64,000 nucleotides of DNA from Siderastrea radians (GCA_964017195.1 OZ024895.1:22391233-22455232); one strand, 5' to 3'; numbered from the stretch's first letter, positions 1 through 11,749 are shown. A program made the numbers and translations. Notes: generated by a model from the letters alone, not told the origin.

Positions 1-638
1 TAAAAGTGTTTACGGCCTTTCACGTCTCTTACACAATTTCCTGGAACCGAAATGTCCACCATGAAACCTCTTCAGTTCCTACATAAGTTGCAAGAAAAGT
101 AATGAAGAGTGAAACTAGAACTAGAACTCACATCTCTAAGGCAAACTAACCATAACTTAACTAAATAACAACAAGCACAACAACAACCTTATTAAAATGA
201 CCAGGTTTATTGACTAAACAAAGTTAAATGAAAATCACGCGATGGAACAGGCTTACCGTCATGTGCTACATGTTCGAAATACAGATTATGTAATATGCAA
301 GAAATACTGAACCGTAAAGTGCATTACTGAAGATTTATCTGCTTTCATATCCCTTTGAAATCTCATCAGTTCTGTGGACCTGTAGGAAAACTAGGCAACA
401 ACAACAACTTTATTGAAATAACCAGGGTTTATTGTATATAAGGGCCACAGATTTGTTAGCTCTGCTATTTATACCCTCAAGAGCAAAGACTGTATTTAGT
501 TACCATGGAACAGGCTTACGGTTATATGCTAGATGTTCGAAATACAGAAAATGTAACTTGCAGGAAATATCGTCACAGTTCACACTTAAAATTTATCCCC
601 TTTCATATCTCTTTGGCATGGAGTCTTATTTCTGTGGA
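1..638. repeat. Partial upstream unit spacer with diverged internal duplication
   Basis: The window opens inside the spacer beyond a Val(AAC) gene. Two related stretches follow each other, about 190-395 and 405-640. Each has a CAACAACAAC/TTATT motif, then a GATGGAACAGGCTTACSGT-like segment, a GTTCGAAATACAGA segment and a TCTGTGGACCTGTA end. They are an old, diverged tandem duplication present in every long unit. Confidence 0.7.
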
Positions 639-659
639 CCTGTAACTGCTGAAGCTTTA

Positions 660-1020
660 CCAAGAAAGGTTAGAGTGGTAAGGACTTTTTTTGAAACCTT
701 TTTTTTTCTTTTTCCAGAAGCAAGAAAGCCTTTATTCAGTTTAGAATTTGTAGGGCATTTTGTGATGGGTCTCCCATCATGAAAATGCCAATTCTTTTTA
801 GTATAAATGTAAGTAATTGCCAGGTCATCGAAACATGTTCTGCAAAAATTATTTTTATTTGCTTGTATCACAACCATTTAAATGATTATGCATCAGTACA
901 TATTTTAGTTCCTGGTGAATTCGTTTTCGTACTTCCACACACTAGCATAGCATTACTTTGTCATGAAATTGGACTTCGTTCTGGCAGAGATCACTCTGAT
1001 CAAATGCGCTGAATAAAAAA
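660..1020 (+). other. Exon-like segment in array spacer
   Basis: A polypyrimidine tract and CAG acceptor (TTTCTTTTTCCAG, about 705-717) followed about 97 bp later by a consensus donor (AAATGTAAGTAATT, about 806-820) recur in every unit. Downstream, a frame ILVPGEFVFVLPHT continues to a stop at about 1,010. Protein potential is broken in most units, so treat as a relic of a spliced gene. Confidence 0.35.
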
Positions 1021-1280
1021 CGGCAGTCGCTACCTTTCCATCGAGCGTCACAATCGTATTGATTTTATTGCCAAATCACACAAAGTTCAGTTGCATTTGG
1101 CTGATTTGGCCGCTGCCATGACGTGAAATACGTTAGTAAAAGAACATACTAATAAACTTTTGCTTTCTTCATCGTCTTGTTTCTTGCAATTACATTTATC
1201 AAACGTTCCTTCTACTTCAGTGTTCAAAATAAAATCAAAAAGAACAAAAGCAGTTCAAGAAAAAAAAGTTTCGACTCAGC

Positions 1281-1352
1281 CTCCCCGGCGGGGAATCGAA
1301 CCCCGGTCTCCCGCGTGACAGGCGGGGATACTCACCACTATACTACCGAGGA
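1281..1352 (-). tRNA. tRNA-Asp(GTC), Asp1 of U1
   Basis: 72-nt cloverleaf read on the minus strand. Acceptor TCCTCGG pairs with CCGGGGA (one T-G wobble), anticodon stem CCCGC/GCGGG, loop CTGTCAC with anticodon GTC, T-stem CGGGG/CCCCG around TTCGATT, discriminator G. A T7 run lies about 14 nt downstream (plus 1261-1267) as Pol III terminator. It looks fully functional. Confidence 0.95.
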
Positions 1353-1758
1353 TTTGGGTATTCGGAAAACTAGGTTCATCAAACCTTGGCCATGTTTTAT
1401 CCCTGCATTTGATTGTTGAAAGACTGTGAAATATAAAGTGTAAAATTTGGCGGCGAGGTAAGGCCGCTGGGTTATCATATCGCTTGATCATACTAAACAC
1501 GCAGGGGACGCTAAAAAAGGATTAGGAAACGTAGTTCCTGGTGCTTGTCCTGACGTGTTACATTAATTCAAGAATGTCTGATTTTTTCCCTTAAATGTGA
1601 TGGGGGTGGGGAACGGACAGTGAGTCCAATCTCAGTTAAAACCTTTAATTTGAACTTGAAAGATTGAAAATCGGGTTACGCTGCCGGATTCATCTTAACG
1701 GCTATCTTCAGGAATGCCGTTGGTGAAGTAGGCCAATCGTGTCTGTTTCTATCAAAGA

Positions 1759-2037
1759 ATAATAATAATAATAATGTTTAATACTTCTATGGCGCTTTTT
1801 ACATTCACATTTGATCAAAAGTGCTTTAGAAACTTCAAAAATCCTCTCTAATAATAAATTACATGATTTAAACGAAATTATCTAAAATCTAAATGACTAA
1901 CTAAACTATTTACATTATATTGCATAGGACAGTTAAAGAAAATTGGAATATGCCATTCTAAATAAATGCGTTTTTAGCATTGTCTTGAAAGTAATTATAT
2001 TATTCTGGTCTCTTATCCCTTTTGGCAGTGCATTCCA
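1759..2037 (-). repeat. SINE-like insertion with (ATT)n tail, U1
   Basis: About 280 bp between TATCAAAGAA and GAGAAAGTATAATAAAACG that is missing at the matching place in U9 (39,190-39,200) and U10 (49,820-49,830). The left edge is an AAT microsatellite, i.e. an ATT tail at the 3' end on the minus strand, and AGAA occurs at both borders. Looks like a tailed non-LTR-type insertion; no coding capacity. Confidence 0.6.
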
Positions 2038-2130
2038 GAAGAGAAAGTATAATAAAACGTCTAAGGCTCAGTGTGAAAGAAACGGCTTTTTTTTTTGCTC
2101 CAGTTAGAACCAAAAAAAAAAAAACGAACA

Positions 2131-2203
2131 TGTTTCCGGCCAGACTTGAACTGGCGACCTTCCGCGTGTGAGGCGGACGTGATAACCACTACACTACGGA
2201 AAC
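2131..2203 (-). tRNA. tRNA-Val(CAC), U1
   Basis: 73 nt on the minus strand: acceptor GTTTCCG/CGGAAAC with discriminator A, anticodon stem TCCGC/GCGGA, loop CTCACAC with anticodon CAC, T-stem GCCAG/CTGGC with loop TTCAAGT. A long T-run directly follows the gene (plus 2112-2124) and should terminate Pol III. Confidence 0.95.
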
Positions 2204-2583
2204 TACCGAGAAGAAATGAGGATTATGCAATTGGTTTACGATGTGAATTGAACTTGCCACTCTAGGAGAATGACGTTTATTAATCACTGATAAAATTGCT
2301 AACGGTCTTTCCATCCTTTAACACCATTTCCTACAATCAAAATACTTAAGCCCGAACGCTTAGTTTTCAGGCCTAAGTATTAAAATTTATCGCCTAAGGG
2401 AAATGCATACAGTTACCGAAAACAACAGGTGCAGATGAAAAATCTTCTTGAAGAAATTCGAAAAAAACCTTATCAGTCGGGGGGAGGAGAACATCCATTC
2501 CCCACCCACCCCTTGTACGTCCAAGGGTTAAAGTTAAGGTTTTTCTTGTTCTCTTACGTTCATTACGCAAAAAAGAAAATTGC

Positions 2584-2655
2584 CTCCCCGGCGGGGAATC
2601 GAATCCCGGTCTCCCGCGTGACAGGCGGGGATACTCACCACTATACTACCGAGGA
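2584..2655 (-). tRNA. tRNA-Asp(GTC), Asp2 of U1
   Basis: Same tRNA as Asp1 except that T-stem base 53 is A instead of G (CGGGA/CCCCG), which breaks the usually invariant G53-C61 pair. Anticodon GTC and acceptor stem are intact; T6 and T4 runs follow the gene. Expression is plausible but function uncertain. Confidence 0.85.
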
Positions 2656-3508
2656 TTTCGACAACTAGGAGATGAGGTTCATCAAACATTATCCATAAAA
2701 ACAAAAAAGTCGTAGCTTTTGTTTACTCCCTGAATTTGATTGTACAAGATTGATGTTATGTGATTGGCCCGTCGTCTGATCATGAGTTAAACACTTAATG
2801 GACGTTTATAACAAAAGACATTAAAGAAAACACATCACCGTTCGAAAAGAGTAGGGTACATAATCACCTGTGTTGTGAGCTAACATTACCTTTACCGTCG
2901 TAAGACAGCTTATTCGTTAGCTCTCAACCAACTGAATTGAAGGATTGATTGGTTTGGAGAATGCTGTGAAATTTGGCCAGAGCATGAATAGTGCGTTTGT
3001 TCACACGCTACGTTTTGTCGGCTTCTGGTCGCCCGAGTTGTCAGCCCGATGGGAGTGTGAATCACCACAGGCAGCCCAGACGGGCTTTCGGTGAAGTTCA
3101 TTTAAAAACTGTCCGGGTATATGTAATAGCTCGAAATAAATCTTGTTTACCTTTACATTATTGTCTATTAAGTTTTCTTGTTTAATTTCTGGTCAATTTC
3201 GCACCGTTCTTTTACACAAATCGCATGATAGCGTGGCCGCTTTAAGATTTGTAACGGACTAACCGCTGATAAAAGAATCGAAATATTTTCAAATAAAGCC
3301 TCCCTTCTTGAGCTCAATGTTCCCCTACTTGTCATGGCTGGTTTAAAAGATATTTTATCGCTTTTTTTTGGTGGTCTTGGCGGATGGTACCTCCAAGTAA
3401 AAAGAGCGACACCGAGTAATCGTTTCGGGTTTCATTTCAGTTCAAGGAATAGGCTGTGAATCTGGTGTCAAACTACACGTACGATTTGCTCTCCGATACT
3501 GTACTGGA
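2656..3508. repeat. Spacer between Asp2 and next anchor, U1
   Basis: Holds a GC-richer conserved block (about 2880-3110) with a small hairpin, GCCC-AGAC-GGGC, in the stretch CAGGCAGCCCAGACGG. The block recurs in every unit and in diverged copies near 55.3, 57.2 and 58.3 kb. A 63-codon frame crosses it on the minus strand, but no protein family is recognisable; no other gene seen. Confidence 0.5.
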
Positions 3509-4149
3509 CCTGTAACTGCTAAAGCTTTACCAAGAAAGGTTAGAGTGGTAAGGACTTTTATTGAAACTTTGTTTTTCTTTTTCCAGAAGCAAGAAAGCCT
3601 TTATTCAGTTTAGAATTTGCAGGGCATTTTGTGATGGGTCTCCCATCATGAAAATGCCAATTCTTTTTAGTATAAATGTAAGTAATTGCCAGGTCATCGA
3701 AACATGTTCTGCAAAAATTATTTTTATTTGCTTGTATCACAACCATTTAAATCATTATGTATCAGTACATATTTTAGTTCCTGGTGAATTCGTTTTCGTA
3801 CTTCCACACACTAGCATAGCATTACTTTGTCATGTAATTGGACTTCGTTCTGGCAGAGATCACTCTGATCAAATGCGCTGAATAAAAAACGGCAGTCGCT
3901 ACCTTTCCATCGAGCGTCACAATCGTATTGATTTTATTGCCAAATCACACAAAGTTCAGTTGCATTTGGCTGATTTGGCCGCTGCCATGACGTGAAATAC
4001 GTTAGTAAAATAACATACTAATAAACTTTTGCTTTCTTCATCGTCTTGTTTCTTGCAATTACATTTATCAAACGTTCCTTCTACTTCAGTGTTCAAAATA
4101 AAATCAAAAAGAACAAAAGCAGTTCAAGAAAAAAAAGTTTCGACTCAGC

Positions 4150-4221
4150 CTCCCCGGCGGGGAATCGAACTCCGGTCTCCCGCGTGACAGGCGGGGATAC
4201 TCACCACTATACTACCGAGGA
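4150..4221 (-). tRNA. tRNA-Asp(GTC), Asp1 of U2
   Basis: 72-nt Asp gene with one change: T-stem base 52 is A (CGGAG/CCCCG), an A-C mismatch. Anticodon GTC, acceptor stem and downstream T-run kept. Possibly weakened. Confidence 0.85.
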
Positions 4222-4627
4222 TTTGGGTATTCGGAAAACTAGGTTCATCAAACCTTGGCCATGTTTTATCCCTGCATTTGATTGTTGAAAGACTGTGAAA
4301 TATAAAGTGTAAAATTTGGCGGCGAGGTAAGGCCGCTGGGTTATCATATCGCTTGATCATACTAAACACGCAGGGGACGCTAAAAAAGGATTAGGAAACG
4401 TAGTTCCTGGTGCTTGTCCTGACGTGTTACATTAATTCAAGAATGTCTGATTTTTTCCCTTAAATGTGATGGGGGTGGGGAACGGACAGTGAGTCCAATC
4501 TCAGTTAAAACCTTTAATTTGAACTTGAAAGATTGAAAATCGGGTTACGCTGCCGGATTCATCTTAACGGCTATCTTCAGGAATGCCGTTGGTGAAGTAG
4601 GCCAATCGTGTCTGTTTCTATCAAAGA

Positions 4628-4629
4628 AC

Positions 4630-4660
<31 letters not shown>

Positions 4661-4928
4661 TTTAATACTTCTATGGCGCTTTTTACATTCACATTTGATC
4701 AAAAGCGCTTTAGAAACTTCAAAAATCCTCTCTAATAATAAATTACATGATTTAAACGAAATTATCTAAAAACTAAATGACTAACTAAACTATTTACATT
4801 CATGTACATTGCATAGGACAGTTAAAGAAAATTGGAATATGCCATTCTAAATAAATGCGTTTTTAGCATTGTCTTGAAAGTAATTATATTAGTCTGGTCT
4901 CTTATCCCTTTTGGCAGTGCATTCCAGA
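4628..4928 (-). repeat. SINE-like insertion with (ATT)n tail, U2
   Basis: Same insertion as at 1759 with an expanded AAT tract and a few private bases, including an extra short CATG-containing segment near 4801. Confidence 0.55.
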
Positions 4929-5019
4929 AGAGAAAGTATAATAAAACGTCTAAGGCTCAGTGTGAAAGAAACGGCTTTTTTTTTGCTCCAGTTAGAACCA
5001 AAAAAAAAAAAAACGAACA

Positions 5020-5092
5020 TGTTTCCGGCCAGACTTGAACTGGCGACCTTCCGCGTGTGAGGCGGACGTGATAACCACTACACTACGGAAAC
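5020..5092 (-). tRNA. tRNA-Val(CAC), U2
   Basis: Identical in all stems and loops to the U1 copy; anticodon CAC; followed by a long T-run (plus 5000-5013). Confidence 0.95.
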
Positions 5093-5475
5093 TACCGAGA
5101 AGAAAAGAGGATTATGCAATTGGTTTACGATGTGAATTGAACTTGCCACTCTAGGAGAATGACGTTTATTAATCACTGATAAAATTGCTAACGGTCTTTC
5201 CATCCTTTAACACCATTTCCTACAATCAAAATACTTAAGCCCGAACGCTTAGTTTTCAGGCCTAAGTATTAAAATTTATCGCCTAAGGGAAATGCATACA
5301 GTTACCGAAAACAACAGGTGCAGATGAAAAATCTTCTTGAAGAAATTCGAAAAAAACCTTATCAGTCGGGGGGAGGAGTACATCCATTCCCCACCCACCC
5401 CTTGTACGTCCAAGGGTTAAAGTGAAGGTTTTTCTTGTTCTCTTACGTTCATTACGCAAAAAAGAAAATTGCCTC

Positions 5476-5547
5476 CCCCCCGGCGGGGAATCGAATCCCG
5501 GTCTTCCGCGTGACAGGCGGGGATACTCACCACTATACTACCGAGGA
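5476..5547 (-). tRNA. tRNA-Asp(GTC), Asp2 of U2
   Basis: Carries the A53 T-stem change, a second change at base 43 (anticodon stem GCGGA, so C27-A43 mismatch) and a run of seven Cs at the plus-strand left end, giving G at position 72. Anticodon GTC intact. More decayed than other Asp2 copies. Confidence 0.7.
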
Positions 5548-6490
5548 TTTCGACAGCTAGGAGATGAGGTTCATCAAAAAAAAAAAAAAAAACAAACAAA
5601 CAAACAAAAAAGTCGTAGCTTTTGTTTACTCCCTGAATTTGATTGTACAAGATTGATGTTATGTGATTGGCCCGTCGTCTGATCAAGAGTTAAACACTTA
5701 ATGGACGTTTATAACAAAAGACATTAAAGAAAACACATCACCGTTCGAAAGGAGTAGGGTACATAATCACCTGTGTTGTGAGCTAACATTACCTTTACCG
5801 TCGTAAGACAGCTTATTCGTTAGCTCTCAACCAACTGAATTGAAGGATTGATTGGTTTGGAGAATGCTGTGAAATTTGGCCAGAGCATGAATAGTGCGTT
5901 TGTTCACACGCTACGTTTTGTCGGCTTCTGGTCGCCCGAGTTGTCAGCCCGATGGGAGTGTGAATCACCACAGGCAGCCCAGACGGGCTTTCGGTGAAGT
6001 TCATTTAAAAACTGTCCGGGTATATGTAACAGCTCGAAATAAATCTTGTTTACCTTTACATTATTGTCTATTAAGTTTTCTTGTTTAATTTCTGGTCAAT
6101 TTCGCACCGTTCTTTTACACAAATCGCATGATAGCGTGGCCGCTTTAAGATTTGTAACGGACTAACCGCTGATAAAAGAATCGAAATATTTTCAAATAAA
6201 GCCTGCCTTCCTTGAGCTCAATGTTCCCCTACTTGTCATGGCTGGTTTAAAAGATATTTTATCGCTTTTTTTTGGTGGTCTTGGCGGATGGTACCTCCAA
6301 GTAAAAAGAGCGACACCGAGTAATCGCTTCGGGTTTCATTTTCAAGGAATAGGCTGTGAATCTGGTGTCAAACTACACGTACGATTTGCTCTCCGATACT
6401 GTCGGGCCGAAAAGTAGGGCCGACAAATCATATCGTGTTAACCGGCTTTAGACCAAAAAACAACAACAACAACAAAACAAAGAAAGAAAG

Positions 6491-6563
6491 TGTTTCCGGC
6501 CAGGCTTGAACTGGCGACCTTCCGCGTGTTAGGCGGACGTGATAACCACTACACTACGGAAAC
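6491..6563 (-). tRNA. tRNA-Val(AAC), U2
   Basis: 73-nt valine tRNA with loop CTAACAC (anticodon AAC, read as inosine-AC). Differs from Val(CAC) by the anticodon first base and one T-loop-flanking base (CAGGC on plus). All stems pair. Downstream T-rich tract CTTTCTTTCTTTGTTTTG supplies the terminator. Confidence 0.95.
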
Positions 6564-7960
6564 CACCATGAAGGAATAAAGTGAAGTAATCAGCATTGTG
6601 CTAAACATTTCTCCATAGGAAAATTTACGATGTATTCATATCATACCTGCCTAGGACAAAAAGGTTTACTAACTACTGATAAAAGTGTTTACGGTCTTTC
6701 ATGTCTCCTAAACAATTTCCTGGAACCGAAATGTCCACCCTGAAACCTCTTCAGTTCCTACATAAGTTGCAAGAAAAGTAATGAAGAGTGAAACTAGAAC
6801 TAGAACTCACATCTCTAACGCAAACTAACCATAACTTAACTAAATAACAACAAGCACAACAACAACCTTATTAAAATGACCAGGTTTATTGACTAAACAA
6901 AGTTAAATGAAAATCACGCGATGGAACAGGCTTACCGTCATGTGCTACATGTTCGAAATACAGATTATGTAATATGCAAGAAATACTGAACCGTAAAGTG
7001 CATTACTGAAGATTTATCTGCTTTCATATCCCTTTGAAATCTCATCAGTTCTGTGGACCTGTAGGCAAACTAGGCAACAACAACAACTTTATTGAAATAA
7101 CGGGGGTTTATCATCTATAAGGGCCACAGATTTGTTAGCTCTGCTATTTATACCCTCAAGAGCAAAGACTGTATTTAGTTACCATGGAACAGGCTTACGG
7201 TTATATGCTAGATGTTCGAAATACAGATAATGTAACGTGCAGGAAATATCGTCACAGTTCACACTTAAAATTTATCCCCTTTCATATCTCTTTGGCCATG
7301 GAGTCTCATTTCTGTGGACCTGTAACTGCTGAAGCTTTACCAAGAAAGGTTAGAGTGGTAAGGACTTTTTTTTGAAACTTTGTTTTTCTTTTTCCAGAAG
7401 CAAGAAAGCCTTTATTCAGTTTAGAATTTGCAGGGCATTTTGTGATGGGTCTCCCATCATGAAAATGCCAATTCTTTTTAGTATAAATGTAAGTAATTGC
7501 CAGGTCATCGAAACATGTTCTGCAAAAATTATTTTTATTTGCTTGTATCACAACCATTTAAATCATTATGCATCAGTACATATTTTAGTTCCTGGTGAAT
7601 TCGTTTTCGTACTTCCACACACTAGCATAGCATTACTTTGTCATGAAATTGGACTTCGTTCTGGCAGAGATCACTCTGATCAAATGCGCTGAATAAAAAA
7701 CGGCAGTCGCTACCTTTCCATCGAGCGTCACAATCGTATTGATTTTATTGCCAAATCACACAAAGTTCAGTTGCATTTGGCTGATTTGGCCGCTGCCATG
7801 ACGTGAAATACGTTAGTAAAAGAAAATACTAATAAACTTTTGCTTTCTTCATCGTCTTGTTTCTTGCAATTACATTTATCAAACGTTCCTTCTACTTCAG
7901 TGTTCAAAATAAAATCAAAAAGAACAAAAGTAGTTCAAGAAAAAAAAGTTTCGACTCAGC

Positions 7961-8032
7961 CTCCCCGGCGGGGAATCGAACCCCGGTCTCCCGCGTGACA
8001 GGCGGGGATACTCACCACTATACTACCGAGGA
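7961..8032 (-). tRNA. tRNA-Asp(GTC), Asp1 of U3
   Basis: Canonical sequence identical to the U1 Asp1 gene, all stems paired, T7 terminator downstream. Confidence 0.95.
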
Positions 8033-8438
8033 TTTGGGTATTCGGAAAACTAGGTTCATCAAACCTTGGCCATGTTTTATCCCTGCATTTGATTGTTGAA
8101 AGACTGCGAAATATAAAGTGTAAAATTTGGCGGCGAGGTAAGGCCGCTGGGTTATCATATCGCTTGATCATACTAAACACGCAGGGGACGCTAAAAAAGG
8201 ATTAGGAAACGTAGTTCCTGGTGCTTGTCCTGACGTGTTACATTAATTCAAGAATGTCTGATTTTTTCCCTTAAATGTGATGGGGGTGGGGTACGGACAG
8301 TGAGTCCAATCTCAGTTAAAACCTTTAATTTGAACTTGAAAGATTGAAAATCGGGTTACGCTGCCGGATTCATCTTAACGGCTATCTTCAGGAATGCCGT
8401 TGGTGAAGTAGGCCAATCGTGTCTGTTTCTATCAAAGA

Positions 8439-8718
8439 ATAATAATAATAATAATGTTTAATACTTCTATGGCGCTTTTTACATTCACATTTGATCAAAA
8501 GTGCTTTACAAACTTCAAAAATCCTCTCTAATAATAAATTACATGATTTAAACGAAATTATCTAAAAACTAAATGACTAACTAAACTATTTACATTATAT
8601 TGCATAGGACAGTTAAAGAAAATTGGAATATGCCATTCTAAATAAATGCGTTTTTAGCATTGTCTTGAAAGTAATTATATTATTCTGGTCTCTTATCCCT
8701 TTTGGCAGTGCATTCCAG
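8439..8718 (-). repeat. SINE-like insertion with (ATT)n tail, U3
   Basis: Same insertion as in U1, differing by a TTTACAAAC variant shared with U4-U6. Confidence 0.55.
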
Positions 8719-8812
8719 AAGAGAAAGTATAATAAAACGTCTAAGGCTCAGTGTGAAAGAAACGGCTTTTTTTTTTGCTCCAGTTAGAACCAAAAAAAAA
8801 AAAAAACGAACA

Positions 8813-8885
8813 TGTTTCCGGCCAGACTTGAACTGGCGACCTGCCGCGTGTGAGGCGGACGTGATAACCACTACACTACGGAAAC
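8813..8885 (-). tRNA. tRNA-Val(CAC), U3
   Basis: As the U1 copy except base 43 is C (GCGGC), unpairing the outer anticodon-stem pair T27-A43. Anticodon CAC and both promoter boxes intact. Confidence 0.9.
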
Positions 8886-9265
8886 TACCGAGAAGAAATG
8901 AGGATTATGCAATTGGTTTACGATGTGAATTGAACTTGCCACTCTAGGAGAATGACGTTTATTAATCACTGATAAAATTGCTAACGGTCTTTCCATCCTT
9001 TAACACCATTTCCTACAATCAAAATACTTAAGCCCGAACGCTTAGTTTTCAGGCCTAAGTATTAAAATTTATCGCCTAAGGGAAATGCATACAGTTACCG
9101 AAAACAACAGGTGCAGATGAAAAATCTTCTTGAAGAAATTCGAAAAAAACCTTATCAGTCGGGGGGAGGAGAACATCCATTCCCCACCCACCCCTTGTAC
9201 GTCCAAGGGTTAAAGTTAAGGTTTTTCTTGTTCTCTTACGTTCATTACGCAAAAAAGAAAATTGC

Positions 9266-9337
9266 CTCCCCGGCGGGGAATCGAATCCCGGTCTCCCGCG
9301 TGACAGGCGGGGATACTCACCACTATACTACCGAGGA
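9266..9337 (-). tRNA. tRNA-Asp(GTC), Asp2 of U3
   Basis: Same sequence as the U1 Asp2 gene with the A53-C61 mismatch. Confidence 0.85.
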
Positions 9338-10272
9338 TTTCGACAACTAGGAGATGAGGTTCATCAAACATTATCCATAAAAACAAAAAAGTCGTAGCTT
9401 TTGTTTACTCCCTGAATTTGATTGTACAAGATTGATGTTATGTGATTGGCCCGTCGTCTGATCATGAGTTAAACACTTAATGGACGTTTATAACAAAAGA
9501 CATTAAAGAAAACACATCACCGTTCGAAAAGAGTAGGGTACATAATCACCTGTGTTGTGAGCTAACATTACCTTTACCGTCGTAAGACAGCTTATTCGTT
9601 AGCTCTCAACCAACTGAATTGAAGGATTGATTGGTTTGGAGAATGCTGTGAAATTTGGCCAGAGCATGAATAGTGCGTTTGTTCACACGCTACGTTTTGT
9701 CGGCTTCTGGTCGCCCGAGTTGTCAGCCCGATGGGAGTGTGAATCACCACAGGCAGCCCAGACGGGCTTTCGGTGAAGTTCATTTAAAAACTGTCCGGGT
9801 ATATGTAATAGCTCGAAATAAATCTTGTTTACCTTTACATTATTGTCTATTAAGTTTTCTTGTTTAATTTCTGGTCAATTTCGCACCGTTCTTTTACACA
9901 AATCGCATGATAGCGTGGCCGCTTTAAGATTTGTAACGGACTAACCGCTGATAAAAGAATCGAAATATTTTCAAATAAAGCCTGCCTTCCTTGAGCTCAA
10001 TGTTCCCCTACTTGTCATGGCTGGTTTAAAAGATATTTTATCGCTTTTTTTTGGTGGTCTTGGCGGATGGTACCTCCAAGTAAAAAGAGCGACACCGAGT
10101 AATCGCTTCGGGTTTCATTTTCAAGGAATAGGCTGTGAATCTGGTGTCAAACTACACGTACGATTTGCTCTCCGATACTGTCGGGCCGAAAAGTAGGGCC
10201 GACAAATCAGCATATCGTGTTAACCGGCTTTAGACCAAAAAACAACAACAACAACAAAACAAAGAAAGAAAG

Positions 10273-10345
10273 TGTTTCCGGCCAGGCTTGAACTGGCGAC
10301 CTTCCACGTGTTAGGCGGACGTGATAACCACTACACTACGGAAAC
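10273..10345 (-). tRNA. tRNA-Val(AAC), U3
   Basis: Val(AAC) with base 40 changed so that the anticodon stem has a tolerated G30-T40 wobble. This variant is shared with the U5, U6 and U8 copies. Otherwise intact. Confidence 0.93.
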
Positions 10346-11749
10346 CACCATGAAGAAATAAACTGTGAAGTAATCAGCATTGTGCTAAACATTTCTCCAT
10401 AGGAAAATTTACGATGTATTCATATCATACCTGCCTAGGACAAAAAGGTTTACTAACTACTGATAAAAGTGTTTACGGTCTTTCACGTCTCTTAAACAAT
10501 TTCCTGGAACCGAAATGTCCACCCTGAAACCTCTTCAGTTCCTACATAAGTTGCAAGAAAAGTAATGAAGAGTGAAACTACAACTAGAACTCACATCTCT
10601 AAGGCAAACTAACCATAACTTAACTAAATAACAACAAGCACAACAACAACCTTATTAAAATGACCAGGTTTATTGACTAAACAACGGTTAAATGAAAATC
10701 ACGCGATGGAACAGGCTTACCGTCATGTGCTACATGTTCGAAATACAGATTATGTAATATGCAAGAAATAACCGTAAAGTGCATGCATTACTGAAGATTT
10801 ATCTGCTTTCATATCCCTTTGAAATCTCATCAGTTCTGTGGACCTGTAGGCAAACTAGGCAACAACAACAACTTTATTGAAATAACGGGGGTTTATTATA
10901 TATAAGGGCCACAGATTTGTTAGCTCTGCTATTTATACCCTCAAGAGCAAAGACTGTATTTAGTTACCATGGAACAGGCTTACGGTTATATGCTAGATGT
11001 TCGAAATACAGATAATGTAACGTGCAGGAAATATCGTCACAGTTCACACTTAAAATTTATCCCCTTTCATATCTCTTTGGCCATGGAGTCTCATTTCTGT
11101 GGACCTGTAACTGCTGAAGCTTTACCAAGAAAGGTTAGAGTGGTAAGGACTTTTTTTTGAAACTTTGTTTTTCTTTTTCCAGAAGCAAGAAAGCCTTTAT
11201 TCAGTTTAGAATTTGCAGGGCATTTTGTGATGGGTCTCCCATCATGAAAATGCCAATTCTTTTTAGTATAAATGTAAGTAATTGCCAGGTCATCGAAACA
11301 TGTTCTGCAAAAATTATTTTTATTTGCTTGTATCACAACCATTTAAATCATTATGCATCAGTACATATTTTAGTTCCTGGTGAATTCGTTTTCGTACTTC
11401 CACACACTAGCATAGCATTACTTTGTCATGAAATTGGACTTCGTTCTGGCGGAGATCACTCTGATCAAATGCGCTGAATAAAAAACGGCACTCGCTACCT
11501 TTCCATCGAGCGTCACACACAATCGTATTGATTTTATTGCCAAATCACACAAAGTTCAGTTGCATTTGGCTGATTTGGCCGCTGCCATGACGTGAAATAC
11601 GTTAGTAAAAGAAAATACTAATAAACTTTTGCTTTCTTCATCGTCTTGTTTCTTGCAATTACATTTATCAAACGTTCCTTCTACTTCAGTGTTCAAAATA
11701 AAATCAAAAAGAACAAAAGCAGTTCAAGAAAAAAAAGTTTCGACTCAGC

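Larger units (their letters stand above)
639..3508. repeat. Tandem tRNA unit U1 (short form)
   Basis: First unit fully inside the window, counted from the conserved anchor CCTGTAACTGC. It carries Asp1, Val(CAC) and Asp2 but no Val(AAC): the spacer jumps from CTCCGATACTGT straight to the anchor near 3503, so about 930 bp found in long units is missing. Spacer otherwise near-identical to U4. Confidence 0.9.
3509..7318. repeat. Tandem tRNA unit U2 (long form)
   Basis: Full-length unit with all four tRNA genes. Differs from U3-U5 by extra Cs in Asp2, a longer A/CAAA tract after it and a longer AAT array at 4629. In these it resembles U6. Confidence 0.9.
7319..11103. repeat. Tandem tRNA unit U3 (long form)
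   Basis: Full unit. Anchors at 7961, 8813, 9266 and 10273 recur in U5 at exactly +6664, so the two units are collinear without net indels over at least 2.3 kb, although they differ by single bases. Confidence 0.9.

Noticed and set aside
1177..1419. Frames of 74-81 codons crossing tRNA-Asp genes (NRTPVSRVTGGD... and its reverse) in every unit
   Set aside because: The frame is the antisense or sense of the tRNA itself; conservation is due to the tRNA gene, a well-known source of false proteins.
2910..3185. 63-64-codon frames on both strands of the conserved spacer block
   Set aside because: Both strands are open over the same stretch, no start context or homology, and copies acquire frame-changing indels (for example near 34,690).
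8702..8947. Frames crossing tRNA-Val genes (FRPDLNWRPSACEADVI..., ARLELATFRVLGG...)
   Set aside because: Same reason: translations of the Val gene sequence, no independent coding signal.
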